Positions 43,948 to 52,496 of a stretch of DNA of 64,000 nucleotides are shown here, piece by piece (positions within the stretch are counted from its first letter, which is position 1; each line of letters starts with the position of its first letter). The notes beneath the pieces were generated by a model that had not been told where the DNA came from, searched no databases, and saw only the letters and a program-made list of their open reading frames with translations. Position numbers and translations under genes: made by a program. The DNA is taken from the NCBI RefSeq assembly GCF_011297335.1, contig NZ_JAAOTJ010000009.1:186001-250000 (forward strand). The letters run 5' to 3'. This DNA is from Catellatospora methionotrophica (lineage in GTDB: Bacteria; Actinomycetota; Actinomycetes; Mycobacteriales; Micromonosporaceae).

Positions 43948-45237
43948 ATGACCGAACCGGCCACGCTCACCACGGCTGACCCCGCAACGCCTCCGCCCGC
44001 CGTCTTCGCCGAGCCGGAACGGCCGGTCACCGGCCGCTGGATCAGCCTGTTCGCGCTGGCCTGGCTGGGCATCTGGATGGCGCAGCTGACCCCCGTGCAG
44101 CTGATGCTGCCGATCCAGGTCGAGGCGCAGCTCAAGGCCGCCGACTGGGTCGACAACGTGGTGGCCTTCGGTGTCGTGTCCGGCATCGCGGGCGCGTTCG
44201 CGCTGATCGCGTACCCGCTGACCGGAGCCCTCTCGGACCGTACGGTGTCGCGGTTCGGCCGCCGCCGTCCCTGGATCGTGTTCGGCGCGCTGCTGTTCGC
44301 CGTCTCGCTGGTGGTGCTCGGCCTGCAGGAGGGCATCGTCGGCATCGGCGTCTGGTGGACGCTGACCCTGGTCGGCTTCTGCGTGCTCACCGCGGCGCTC
44401 ACCGCCACGATCTCCGACCAGGTCCCGGTGGGCCAGCGCGGGTACGTCTCCGGCTGGATCTCCGCCCCGCAGGCGATCGGCACCATCCTCGGCATCGTGC
44501 TGGTCACCGAGCTGGCGCTCAGCCAGATCATCGGCTACTCGCTGATGGCCGCGCTGCTGGTACTGCTGGTGCTGCCGTTCGTGCTCGGCGCGCCGGACCA
44601 GGTGCTGCCGCGCGCGGCCCGCCCGCCGTTCACGTTCCGCGACCTGGCCGCCGGGTTCTGGATCAGCCCGCGCCGCTACCCCGACTTCGGCTGGACGCTG
44701 CTCAGCCGCATCCTGGTCAACGTCGGCAACGCGCTGGGCACCACCCTGCTGCTGTTCTTCCTGATGTACCACGTCAAGGTGGAAAAGGCCGAGGACGCCC
44801 TGCTCGTCCTGACGCTGATCTACATGTTCTTCGTGGTGCTGGCCGCGCTGTTCCTAGGCCGGCTGTCGGACCGCATCGGACGGCGCAAGGTCTTCGTTCT
44901 CGTCTCGTCGGGGTTGCAGGGCGTCGCCGCCGTACTGCTGGCGTTCTTCCCGAACCTGACCGTGGCCACCGTCGGCGCGGGCCTGCTCGGCCTGGGCTAC
45001 GGCTGCTTCCTGTCGGTGGACCAGGCGCTGGCCACCCAGGTGCTGCCGGACCCGGCGGCGCGCGGCAAGGACCTCGGCATCATGAACATCGCCACGGCGG
45101 TGCCGCAGGCCATGGCCCCGCTGCTCGGCGCGTTCGTCGTCGCGCAGTTGGGCGGCTTCGGGCCGCTGTACGTGGCGTCCGGTGTTATCTCGGTGCTCGG
45201 CGCACTCGCCGTGCTGCCGGTGAAGGGAGTGCGCTGA
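43948..45237 (+). CDS. MFS transporter
   Basis: 429 residues, 12 predicted TM helices. The loop 2-3 motif of sugar-cation MFS carriers is seen as GALSDRTVSRFGRRRPWIVFG, and its counterpart in the second half as GRLSDRIGRRKVFVLVS. It is the first gene of a four-gene operon with overlapping stops and starts, ending in a GH1 beta-glucosidase, so import of a glycoside or sugar is likely. The GRRRPW motif recalls the sucrose/GPH-like carriers. Confidence 0.88.
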   Translation: MTEPATLTTADPATPPPAVFAEPERPVTGRWISLFALAWLGIWMAQLTPVQLMLPIQVEAQLKAADWVDNVVAFGVVSGIAGAFALIAYPLTGALSDRTVSRFGRRRPWIVFGALLFAVSLVVLGLQEGIVGIGVWWTLTLVGFCVLTAALTATISDQVPVGQRGYVSGWISAPQAIGTILGIVLVTELALSQIIGYSLMAALLVLLVLPFVLGAPDQVLPRAARPPFTFRDLAAGFWISPRRYPDFGWTLLSRILVNVGNALGTTLLLFFLMYHVKVEKAEDALLVLTLIYMFFVVLAALFLGRLSDRIGRRKVFVLVSSGLQGVAAVLLAFFPNLTVATVGAGLLGLGYGCFLSVDQALATQVLPDPAARGKDLGIMNIATAVPQAMAPLLGAFVVAQLGGFGPLYVASGVISVLGALAVLPVKGVR

Positions 45238-46478
45238 TGACTCTGGCGCTGGCTGTGTCGGCCCCGTCCACGGCCCGGCCGTGGGAGGACGCCGACACGT
45301 ACTGGTCGGCCATGAACGCGGCGACCGCGGCGCTGGATCCGGTGTTCGGCGTGGTGAACCTGGCCGCGCTGTCGTACAACGCGCACGACCTGGCCCGCCG
45401 CGCGAACGGTGTGCCGATCCGCGTCGCCAGCAAGTCCGTGCGCTGCCGCGGGGTGCTCGACGCGGTGCTGGCGCTGCCGGGTTACCACGGTGTGCTGGCG
45501 TACACCCTGGCCGAGGCGCTGTGGCTGGCCGAGACGATCGACGACGTGGTCGTCGGTTACCCGAGCGCCGACCGCGACGCCATCGCCCGGCTGGCCGCCT
45601 CGCCCGAGCCGGCCGCCCGGGTCACCATCATGATCGACTCGGTGGACCACCTGGACCTCGTGGATGCCGTCGTCGCGCCGGGCGCGCGGGCCGACATCCG
45701 GGTCGCCATCGAGCTGGACTCGTCGTTCAAGTCGCGGCTGCTCGGGCACATCGGGGTGTGGCGCTCGCCGGTGCACCGGGCCGAGCAGGCCCGCGCGCTG
45801 GCTGAGGCGGTCGTCGCCCGGCGCGGCTTCCGGCTGGTCGGCATGATGGGGTACGAAGCACAGGTCGCCGGGCTCGGCAACGCCCCGAAGGGCAGCCCGC
45901 TGCGCGGCGCGCTGGTGCGCGCGTTGCAGCGGTCCTCGATGGCCGAGCTGGTCGAGCGCCGCGCGGCGGCCGTCGCGGCCGTGAACGCGCTGGCCCCGCT
46001 GGAGTTCGTCAACGGCGGTGGCACAGGCAGCATCGAGGTCACCGGCGCGGACGCTTCGGTGACCGAGGTCGCGGCCGGTTCGGGGCTGTTCGGCCCGCAC
46101 CTGTTCGACAACTACGCCCACTTCACCCCGGCTCCCGCGGCCGCGTTCGCGCTGCCGGTGGTACGCCGTCCCGCCCCGGACCGGGTCACCCTGCTCGGCG
46201 GCGGCTGGATCGCGTCCGGGCCGCCGGGGGTGGACCGGCTTCCGCAGATCGTCTGGCCGCAAGGGCTGAAGATGGTGCCCCGGGAGATGGCCGGGGAGGT
46301 GCAGACCCCGGTGACGGGCGAACCCGCGACCCGGCTGCGCCTCGGTGACCGGGTCTGGCTGCGGCACACCAAGGCGGGCGAGCTGTCCGAGCACGTCAAC
46401 GAGCTTCACCTGATCGACGCAGACACGGTCGTGGGGACCCTGCCCACGTACCGTGGTGAAGGAAAGGCATTCCTGTGA
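45237..46478 (+). CDS. PLP-dependent amino acid deaminase/aldolase (alanine-racemase-like barrel)
   Basis: 413 residues; the ATG shares one base with the MFS stop codon. The N-terminal PLP barrel has the Schiff-base lysine K66 in RVASKSVRCRGVL. GMMGYEAQVAG and FVNGGGTGSIE are typical phosphate-binding parts of the D-threonine aldolase / D-serine dehydratase-like group. The C-terminal beta domain includes HTKAGELSEHVNELHLI. It probably cleaves or deaminates a D-hydroxy-amino acid. How that fits with a sugar-lactone oxidase and a GH1 in one operon is unclear. Confidence 0.82.
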   Translation: MTLALAVSAPSTARPWEDADTYWSAMNAATAALDPVFGVVNLAALSYNAHDLARRANGVPIRVASKSVRCRGVLDAVLALPGYHGVLAYTLAEALWLAETIDDVVVGYPSADRDAIARLAASPEPAARVTIMIDSVDHLDLVDAVVAPGARADIRVAIELDSSFKSRLLGHIGVWRSPVHRAEQARALAEAVVARRGFRLVGMMGYEAQVAGLGNAPKGSPLRGALVRALQRSSMAELVERRAAAVAAVNALAPLEFVNGGGTGSIEVTGADASVTEVAAGSGLFGPHLFDNYAHFTPAPAAAFALPVVRRPAPDRVTLLGGGWIASGPPGVDRLPQIVWPQGLKMVPREMAGEVQTPVTGEPATRLRLGDRVWLRHTKAGELSEHVNELHLIDADTVVGTLPTYRGEGKAFL

Positions 46479-47782
46479 GCAGCACCGTGTGGCGCAACTG
46501 GAGCCGGATCGAGAGCGTGACCCCGGCGCGGGTCGCGTATCCCGGCAGCCCCGACGAGGTCGTGCAGGCGATCGCCGCCGCGCGCGCCGACGGGCTGCGG
46601 GTCAAGCCGATCGGCGCGGGCCACAGCTTCACCGGCATCGCCGTCGCCCCCGGTGTGCAGCTCGACCTGCGTAACCTCCAGGGCGTGCTGGCCGTCGACT
46701 CCCAGCGCCACCGGGTGAAGCTCGCGGCGGGCACCCACCTTTACCGGCTGCCGGAGCTGCTGAAGCCGTACGGGCTGGCGCTGCAGAACATGGGTGACAT
46801 CGACGCGCAGACCATCGCCGGGGCGACCTCGACCGGCACGCACGGCACCGGGCACGCGTTCGGCGGCCTGGCCACGCAGATCGTCGCGCTGACCCTGGCC
46901 ACCGCCGACGGCGGCATCCTGGAGGTCTCCTCCGACGCCAACCCGGAGCTGCTCGACGCGGCCAGGGTGGGCCTGGGCGCGCTCGGGGTGCTGCTCGACA
47001 TCACCGTGCAGTGCGTGCCCGCGTTCCAGCTCCAGGCGATCGAGAAGCCGGAGCCGCTGGCCGAGGTGCTGGCCCAGTGGGAGCAGCGGGCGACGGCCGT
47101 GGACCACTTCGAGTTCTACTGGTTCCCGCACACGAAGACCGCGCTGACCAAGAGCAACACCCGGTTGCCGATGGACGCCCCGCGCAAGCCGCTGGGCGGC
47201 TTCCAGCGCTGGCTGGACGACGACTTCATGTCGAACACCCTGTTCAACGGGGTGTGCCACCTCGGCAAGGCGGTGCCCGCGCTGACGCCGCCGATCAACC
47301 GGCTGGCCCAGCGGCTCACCAACAACCGCGAGTTCACCGACGTGTCCACGTCGGTGTTCACCACCAAGCGTGAAGTGCGCTTCCGGGAGATGGAGTACGC
47401 CCTGCCGCGTGAGGAGGTGCCCGACGTGCTGCGCGCGCTGGACCGCCTGATCACGCAGAACGGCTGGCGCATCTCGTTCCCGGTCGAGGTGCGGGCCGCC
47501 GCGCCGGACGACCTCTGGCTGTCCACCGCGCACGGGCGCGAGACCGGCTACGTGGCGATCCACCGTTTCTTCAAGGAGGACCCGCACACCTACTTCCGGC
47601 TCGCCGAGCAGATCTTCCGCGCGCACGGCGGCCGCCCGCACTGGGGCAAGATGCACTACCAGGACGCGAGCACGCTCGCCCCGACGTACCCCCGGTTCGG
47701 CGACTTCCTCGCGGTGCGCGACCGGCTCGACCCCGAGCGCGTCTTCGCCAACGACTACCTGGACCGGGTGCTGGGCGCGTGA
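46475..47782 (+). CDS. FAD-linked sugar-lactone/alditol oxidase (D-arabinono-1,4-lactone oxidase family)
   Basis: 435 residues; GTG start overlapping the previous stop by 4 nt. The N-terminal VAO/PCMH FAD domain shows the candidate covalent-flavin His in IGAGHSFTGIAV and the GATSTGTHGTGH loop. The C-terminal ALO domain ends WGKMHYQDAS ... YPRFGDFLAVRDRLDPERVFANDYL, diagnostic for aldonolactone and alditol oxidases. It oxidises a sugar lactone or polyol with O2. The enzyme is cytoplasmic; there is no signal or TM segment. Confidence 0.9.
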   Translation: MSSTVWRNWSRIESVTPARVAYPGSPDEVVQAIAAARADGLRVKPIGAGHSFTGIAVAPGVQLDLRNLQGVLAVDSQRHRVKLAAGTHLYRLPELLKPYGLALQNMGDIDAQTIAGATSTGTHGTGHAFGGLATQIVALTLATADGGILEVSSDANPELLDAARVGLGALGVLLDITVQCVPAFQLQAIEKPEPLAEVLAQWEQRATAVDHFEFYWFPHTKTALTKSNTRLPMDAPRKPLGGFQRWLDDDFMSNTLFNGVCHLGKAVPALTPPINRLAQRLTNNREFTDVSTSVFTTKREVRFREMEYALPREEVPDVLRALDRLITQNGWRISFPVEVRAAAPDDLWLSTAHGRETGYVAIHRFFKEDPHTYFRLAEQIFRAHGGRPHWGKMHYQDASTLAPTYPRFGDFLAVRDRLDPERVFANDYLDRVLGA

Positions 47783-49167
47783 TGGATCCGTTCATTCCCA
47801 GGGACTTCACGCTCGGCGTCGCCACGGCGGCTTACCAGATCGAGGGTGCGGTCGCCGAGGGCGGGCGCGGGGTGTCGGTGTGGGACACGTTCTGCGGGCA
47901 GCCCGGCCGGGTGCTCGGCGGCGACACCGGTGCGGTCGCCTGCGACCACTACCACCGTTACGAGCAAGACCTTGATCTGGTACGCGACCTCGGCGCGGAC
48001 GCGTACCGGTTCTCCATCGCGTGGCCGCGCATCCAAGCCGACGGCACCGGACCGGCCAACCCGGACGGCCTCGCGTTCTACGACCGGCTCGTCGACGCGA
48101 TGCTGGCCCGTGGCATCGAGCCGGTGGCCACCCTGTTCCACTGGGACACCCCGCAGGCCCTGGAGGACGCGGGCGGCTGGCTGTCACGCGACACCGCCGA
48201 GCGCTTCGGCGAGTACGCCGCCCTGCTGGGGGCGCGCCTCGGTGACCGGGTCGGCAAGTGGATCACGATCAACGAACCGCACTCGGTGACGCTGGCCGGA
48301 TACGCCACCGGCGCGCACGCGCCCGGCCACGCGCTGCTGTTCGACGCGCTGCCCGCCGCCCACCACCAGCTGCTCGGCCACGGCCTGGCCGTGCGGGCGC
48401 TGCGCGCCGCCGGGGTCGCGGGGCAGATCGGCATCACCAACGTGCACACGCCCGTGGTGCCCGCCTCGGACCGCCCCGAGGACCAGCTCGCCGCTGCCCT
48501 GTACGACCTGATCGCCAACCGGTTCTTCGAGGACCCGGTGCTGCTCGGGCGGTATCCGCAGGCCCCGGAGCCGTTCACCGAGCTGTTCGCCGCGTTCGGC
48601 GCGGTGCCCGCGGAGGATCTGGCCGTGATCAGCTCACCGCTGGACTTCTACGGCGTCAACTACTACTACCCGAGCAAGGTCGGCATGGCCGACCCGGATG
48701 CGGTCACCGACCACACGCCCGAGGGCGACTTCGCGCGCGTGGGTGAGCTGCCGTTCGCCTTCGCCGAGATCGAGGGCGTGCCGCGGACCGGTTTCGGCTG
48801 GCCGGTCAGCCCGGCCGGGCTCGCCGACACCCTCGACGAACTGTCCGAACGCTACGGTGACCGGCTGCCCCCGGTGTACATCACCGAGGGCGGCGCGAGC
48901 TTCCCGGACGAGGTCGCCCCGGACGGCTCGGTGCCCGACCCGCAGCGCGTCGACTACCTGCGCGAACATCTCGCGGTGGCGCTGCGCAAGCGGGCCGAGG
49001 GGCTCGACCTGCGCGGTTACTTCGTGTGGAGCCTGCTCGACAACTTCGAGTGGGCCGCCGGATACAGCCAGCGGTTCGGGCTGGTGCACGTCGACTACCC
49101 GACCCAGTCCCGTACGCCCAAGGAGTCGTTCCACTGGCTCGCCGGGCGGCTGCGCGAACGCGGCTAG
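47782..49167 (+). CDS. GH1 beta-glucosidase
   Basis: 461 residues, full length for family 1. Acid/base Glu165 in TINEPHSVT and nucleophile Glu near 369 in VYITEGGAS; also QIEGA near the N-terminus and YGVNYYYPSKV. It hydrolyses beta-glucosides in the cytoplasm, matching the importer at the head of the operon. The ATG shares one base with the previous stop. Its TAG stop lies within CTAG, whose other strand is the stop of the convergent 49164 gene. Confidence 0.95.
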   Translation: MDPFIPRDFTLGVATAAYQIEGAVAEGGRGVSVWDTFCGQPGRVLGGDTGAVACDHYHRYEQDLDLVRDLGADAYRFSIAWPRIQADGTGPANPDGLAFYDRLVDAMLARGIEPVATLFHWDTPQALEDAGGWLSRDTAERFGEYAALLGARLGDRVGKWITINEPHSVTLAGYATGAHAPGHALLFDALPAAHHQLLGHGLAVRALRAAGVAGQIGITNVHTPVVPASDRPEDQLAAALYDLIANRFFEDPVLLGRYPQAPEPFTELFAAFGAVPAEDLAVISSPLDFYGVNYYYPSKVGMADPDAVTDHTPEGDFARVGELPFAFAEIEGVPRTGFGWPVSPAGLADTLDELSERYGDRLPPVYITEGGASFPDEVAPDGSVPDPQRVDYLREHLAVALRKRAEGLDLRGYFVWSLLDNFEWAAGYSQRFGLVHVDYPTQSRTPKESFHWLAGRLRERG

Positions 49168-49565
49168 TCGTCGGCCTTGTCCTGCTTGCGCAGCTCCTCT
49201 TCGCGGCGGCGCAGGTCCATCTCCCACTTGCTCAGCAACTCGCGGTCATCGGCGGCGGTCTGCTGCTGCTCCTTGGCGATCCGGCGCAGGAACTCCGGGT
49301 CGTCGTCGGGGGCCAGCGCGCGGCCGGGCCGCTGGGCCTCGGGGAAGCCGCTGCCCTGCCGCCACACCTTCGGGCTCGGGGTCGCCTCACGGCCGACGAC
49401 GAACCAGGCGATGGCGCCGATGGGCGGGAAGAACAGAATGATCAGCACCCAGCCCCAGCGCGGCAGCGCGTTGAGGCGGTGCTCCTCGGCGGACAGGCAG
49501 CTGATCAGCGCGGCGACCGTCAGCACCGTCTGAGCCAGGAAGATGAACAACCACAGGCGTCCCAC
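49164..49565 (-). CDS. PLDc_N-type membrane protein with charged tail
   Basis: 133 residues with a GTG start. Two TM helices with the phospholipase D N-terminal-like motif (LPRWGWVLIILFFPPIGAIAWFVVGR) and a cytoplasmic charged helix at the C-terminus (KEQQQTAADDRELLSKWEMDLRRREEELRKQ). There is no PLD catalytic HKD motif. Last gene of a small minus-strand set of membrane proteins. Function unknown. Confidence 0.83.
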   Translation of the reverse strand: MGRLWLFIFLAQTVLTVAALISCLSAEEHRLNALPRWGWVLIILFFPPIGAIAWFVVGREATPSPKVWRQGSGFPEAQRPGRALAPDDDPEFLRRIAKEQQQTAADDRELLSKWEMDLRRREEELRKQDKADD

Positions 49566-49582
49566 GGCCTAGAGCGTAGACC

Positions 49583-49891
49583 TCACCAGAGGATCAGGAG
49601 TACCCCCAACAGGCCCATCAGGACACCGGTGATCGTCACCACGGCCAGCGTGCGGGCGACCGCCACCGGGTCCTGCCGGTCCATCGCCCGGATCCGCCGC
49701 TGCGCGACCAGCAGCAGCACCAGCCAGCACAGCAGGGACAGCGCCAGTCCCAGCGCCCCGGCCTCGTCCAGTCCGCGTTCGAACGCGAGCCGGAACAGCA
49801 GCAGCGCGCAGACCGTGCCGGACAGCACCGTGCGCCGCCAGGCCAACCGGGTCCGCTCGGCCTGCGCCCCGTGTTCGACCGGGCTACCCAC
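49583..49891 (-). CDS. DUF202-like small membrane protein
   Basis: 102 residues with three hydrophobic helices (GTVCALLLFRLAFERG, ALGLALSLLCWLVLLLVA, AVVTITGVLMGLLGVLLIL). The ERTRLAWRRTVLSG start is the DUF202 signature. It is 17 nt upstream of the PLDc_N gene and 42 nt downstream of another DUF202-type gene, so the three are probably one transcript. Confidence 0.82.
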   Translation of the reverse strand: MGSPVEHGAQAERTRLAWRRTVLSGTVCALLLFRLAFERGLDEAGALGLALSLLCWLVLLLVAQRRIRAMDRQDPVAVARTLAVVTITGVLMGLLGVLLILW

Positions 49892-49933
49892 GACCCGCCC
49901 CCGCGGGCCCTCGCGCGCCGCGGTGTGCGGTGT

Positions 49934-50326
49934 TCACCGGGCGCGGTACCAGTCGATGAAGACCTCGAACAGGAGGGCCAGCGAGCCCACCGTGACGACG
50001 AGCGCGAGCACCGCGGGGAAGCGTGACGGTGGCAGGGGCCGGCCGTTGCGCATCGCGATCTCGCAGCGGATCCAGTGGTCGACGGCGCGCAGCGCGCAGC
50101 CCGCGCCGAGCAGGATCAGGGCGACGCCGAGGATCTTCGTCATGTGCGGCACGGCCATCGGCGGCAGGAACTGGGCCACCACCAGGCCACCGCCGATCAT
50201 GGCGAGGCCGGTGCGGATCCAGGCGAGGAAGGTGCGCTCGTTGGCCAGCGAGAAGCGATAGTCGGGAGTCTGCCCGGTTTCGTGAACTTCGCGAGGATCA
50301 AACCAGTTGCGTACTCTAGCCAGCAC
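49934..50326 (-). CDS. YidH/DUF202 family membrane protein
   Basis: 130 residues from a GTG at 50326. WFDPREVHETGQTPDYRFSLANERTFLAWIRTGLAMIGGG is the classic DUF202/YidH start, followed by three TM helices. Because the divergent GNAT gene begins at 50345, only 18 bp separate the two start codons. The TACTAG just upstream would be a -10 for a transcript with almost no leader. Start choice is moderately sure. Confidence 0.83.
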   Translation of the reverse strand: MLARVRNWFDPREVHETGQTPDYRFSLANERTFLAWIRTGLAMIGGGLVVAQFLPPMAVPHMTKILGVALILLGAGCALRAVDHWIRCEIAMRNGRPLPPSRFPAVLALVVTVGSLALLFEVFIDWYRAR

Positions 50327-50344
50327 CTTCCTAGTATCGGGGCG

Positions 50345-51151
50345 ATGACTTCTCAACTTGATGCCGACGCCCTGCTGCGGGCGTACGACGAGCAACTGCG
50401 CACCGAGATCCCCGACCCCCTGCCCGCGGGCATGGTCGTCGAGTGGGACGGCCCGGTGGTCCGGATGAGCGGGCTCGACCGCGGCGGATTCGTCACCTAT
50501 CGCGACGTGTCCCCGCTCAGCGGCCCCGACCTCGACGCGCTCATCGCCCGCCAGCGCGACTACTTCGCCGCCCGCGGCGAGGAGGTCGAGTGGAAGCTGC
50601 GCGGCCACGACCTGCCCGCCGACCTGCCCGAGCGGCTTGAGGCGGCCGGTTTCGCGCCCGACGAGCTGGAGACGGTGATCATCGGGTTGGCCGCGCCGCT
50701 GGCCCAGCCGCCGGTGCTGCCGGACGGGGTCACCCTGCGCGAGGTGACCGCGCGGGCCGACCTGGAGCGGATCGCGGCCATGGAGGAGGCGGTCTGGCAC
50801 GACGACCGCAGCCACCTGGTGTACGGCCTGGCCAAGGAGCTGGAGGCGGACCCGCACGGGTTGACGATCGTGGTCGCCGAGGCCGGTGACGAGGTGGTCA
50901 GCGCGGGGTGGATCCGGTACGAGAAGGGGACCGACTTCGCCGGGCTGTGGGGCGGGTCGACGCTGGAGCAGTGGCGGGGTAGGGGGATCTACAAGGCGCT
51001 GGTGGCGTACCGGGCGGTTCGGGCGGTCGAGCGCGGGTTCACGTACTTGCAGGTCGACGCGTCGTCGGACAGCCGGCCGATCCTGGAGCGGCTGGGCATG
51101 GTCGCGGTGACGACCACCACGCCGTACATCTGGCGACCTGCCACGGCGTGA
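50345..51151 (+). CDS. GNAT N-acetyltransferase
   Basis: 268 residues. The C-terminal GNAT domain (about 125-260) shows VSAGWIRYEKGTDFAGLWGGSTLEQWRGRGIYKALVAYRAVRA, with the acetyl-CoA loop WRGRGIYKAL, and the terminal ASSDSRPILERLGMVAV. The N-terminal half looks like a degenerate GNAT-like domain. The acceptor substrate is unknown. The ATG is only 18 bp from the divergent DUF202 start, so the promoters overlap. Confidence 0.85.
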   Translation: MTSQLDADALLRAYDEQLRTEIPDPLPAGMVVEWDGPVVRMSGLDRGGFVTYRDVSPLSGPDLDALIARQRDYFAARGEEVEWKLRGHDLPADLPERLEAAGFAPDELETVIIGLAAPLAQPPVLPDGVTLREVTARADLERIAAMEEAVWHDDRSHLVYGLAKELEADPHGLTIVVAEAGDEVVSAGWIRYEKGTDFAGLWGGSTLEQWRGRGIYKALVAYRAVRAVERGFTYLQVDASSDSRPILERLGMVAVTTTTPYIWRPATA

Positions 51152-51186
51152 CGATGGTGCGCCGTTGCGCGCCGCGTGGGTTTTCC

Positions 51187-51251
51187 ATAGACGCTGGCCT
51201 ATTACATCGAGTTTGATCTCCGAATAATCGATGTAATAGGCCAGCGTCTAT
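51187..51251. repeat. Intergenic inverted repeat, family B copy 3 (24-bp perfect stem, 17-nt loop)
   Basis: Arm 51187-51210 (ATAGACGCTGGCCTATTACA...) is the exact reverse complement of 51228-51251. Compared with 37987 it differs by one stem base, which turns that copy's G-U into A-U, and two loop bases. It lies between convergent ends at 51151 (+) and 51277 (-). Confidence 0.88.
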
Positions 51252-51276
51252 CAAAATCGGCGGCCGAATCGCCGGA

Positions 51277-51453
51277 TCAAGTGCGGGCCGGGTGCCAGAG
51301 GTCGCGGATCGTGTCGCGGACGCAGTCGTCGCGTAGGCGGCCGCAGGTGCACAGGTGTTCGTCGGGCTCGGGTTGCCGGTGGTGTTCCGCCTCGGGCGGG
51401 ATGCCCGGTTCAGTCGTGGAGCGGCCCGGCAGGGGTGCGGTTTGCGTGTTCAT
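51277..51453 (-). CDS. Small protein with CxC...C motif, unknown
   Basis: 58 residues from the ATG at 51453, which has AGGAGGT 10 bases upstream. The N-terminal half is Pro/Glu/His-rich (GIPPEAEHHRQPEPDEH), followed by LCTCGRLRDDCVRDTIRDLW. The three cysteines could bind metal or thiols. I do not recognise the family. The strong ribosome site and position between a hairpin and a long promoter region support it being a real gene. Confidence 0.6.
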   Translation of the reverse strand: MNTQTAPLPGRSTTEPGIPPEAEHHRQPEPDEHLCTCGRLRDDCVRDTIRDLWHPART

Positions 51454-51505
51454 GTCAGACACCTCCTGCTACGCGCGACTTTACGCCGACAAGCAGCACG
51501 ACCGG

Positions 51506-51540
51506 GTGACGTCTGTCACTATTGGCCGCCATTCTGGCGG
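51506..51540. promoter_or_regulatory. Dyads upstream of the ETF operon
   Basis: GTGAC-GTCT-GTCAC (51506-51519) and a hairpin CCGCC-ATTCT-GGCGG (51526-51540) occur in the 249-bp gap before etfB. A related TGAC-GT-GTCA lies at 51631-51640. The TGAC/GTCA half-sites recur, so a shared regulator is possible. Confidence 0.4.
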
Positions 51541-51702
51541 GTAGGCGAGCAGGGGCAATAAATTACTCGTCAGTAACCTGCGACTGGCTGGCAAAAGTGG
51601 CAACGTCCACAGCCGGTCTTGCTTGACCCGTGACGTGTCAGGAGACAGGCTCGCGGCGAGGGCATGAACGTCCGTTCAACTCAGGAGGGTCGTCAGAGCG
51701 CG

Positions 51703-52482
51703 ATGAAGATCGTCGTACTTGTCAAGCAGGTGCCGGACTCCGGCGCCGAGCGCAATCTGCGCGCGGACGACAACACCGTCGACCGTGCCTCGGCCAACAA
51801 CGTCATCAACGAGATGGACGAGTACGCCATCGAGGAGGCGCTGCGGCTGCAGGAGGCGCACGGCGGTGAGGTGACCGTGCTGACCATGGGACCGGACCGG
51901 GCCACCGAGTCGATCCGCAAGGCGCTGTCCATGGGCCCCGACGCGGCCGTGCACGTCCTCGACGACGCCCTCGCCGGCACCGACGCGCTGGGCACCAGCA
52001 AGGTGCTCGCCGCCGCGATCGGCGAGCTTGCCCCCGACCTGGTCATCGCAGGCGCCGAGTCGACCGACGCGCGCGGCCAGGTCATGCCGCACATGCTGGC
52101 CGAGCGGCTGGGCTACGCGGCGCTGACCGGCGCGCGCAAGCTGACCGTCGAGGGCTCGCAGCTGACCGTCGAGCGCCAGACCGAGGAGGGGTACGAGGTC
52201 GTCACGGCCGCCACCCCCGCGATCGTGAGCGTCTGGGACACCATCAACGAGCCGCGGTACCCGTCCTTCAAGGGCATCATGGCCGCCAAGAAGAAGCCGG
52301 TCGCGACCAAGTCGCTGGCCGACCTGCAGGTCCCGGCCGACCAGGTGGGCTGGACCGGCGCGACCACCACCGTGCTGTCGCACAGCAAGCGCCCGCCGCG
52401 CAGCGCCGGCCAGAAGGTCGCCGACTCCGGTGACGGCGGCACCGCGCTGGTCGAGTACCTGTCGTCCGAGAAGTTCGTCTGA
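51703..52482 (+). CDS. etfB: Electron transfer flavoprotein beta subunit
   Basis: 259 residues from MKIVVLVKQVPDSG. The ETF-beta signature around ADNNTVDRASANNVINEMDEYAIEEAL, and the AMP-binding VLTMGPDRATESIRKALSMGPD, are intact. With EtfA it accepts electrons from acyl-CoA dehydrogenases and passes them to the quinone pool. The ATG at 51703 was chosen for the universal MKIVV start, although the AGGAGG lies 14 bases away, longer than usual; ATG 51664 is the only alternative. Followed by etfA after 14 bp. Confidence 0.94.
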   Translation: MKIVVLVKQVPDSGAERNLRADDNTVDRASANNVINEMDEYAIEEALRLQEAHGGEVTVLTMGPDRATESIRKALSMGPDAAVHVLDDALAGTDALGTSKVLAAAIGELAPDLVIAGAESTDARGQVMPHMLAERLGYAALTGARKLTVEGSQLTVERQTEEGYEVVTAATPAIVSVWDTINEPRYPSFKGIMAAKKKPVATKSLADLQVPADQVGWTGATTTVLSHSKRPPRSAGQKVADSGDGGTALVEYLSSEKFV

Positions 52483-52496
52483 GAGGCTTGCCGACA

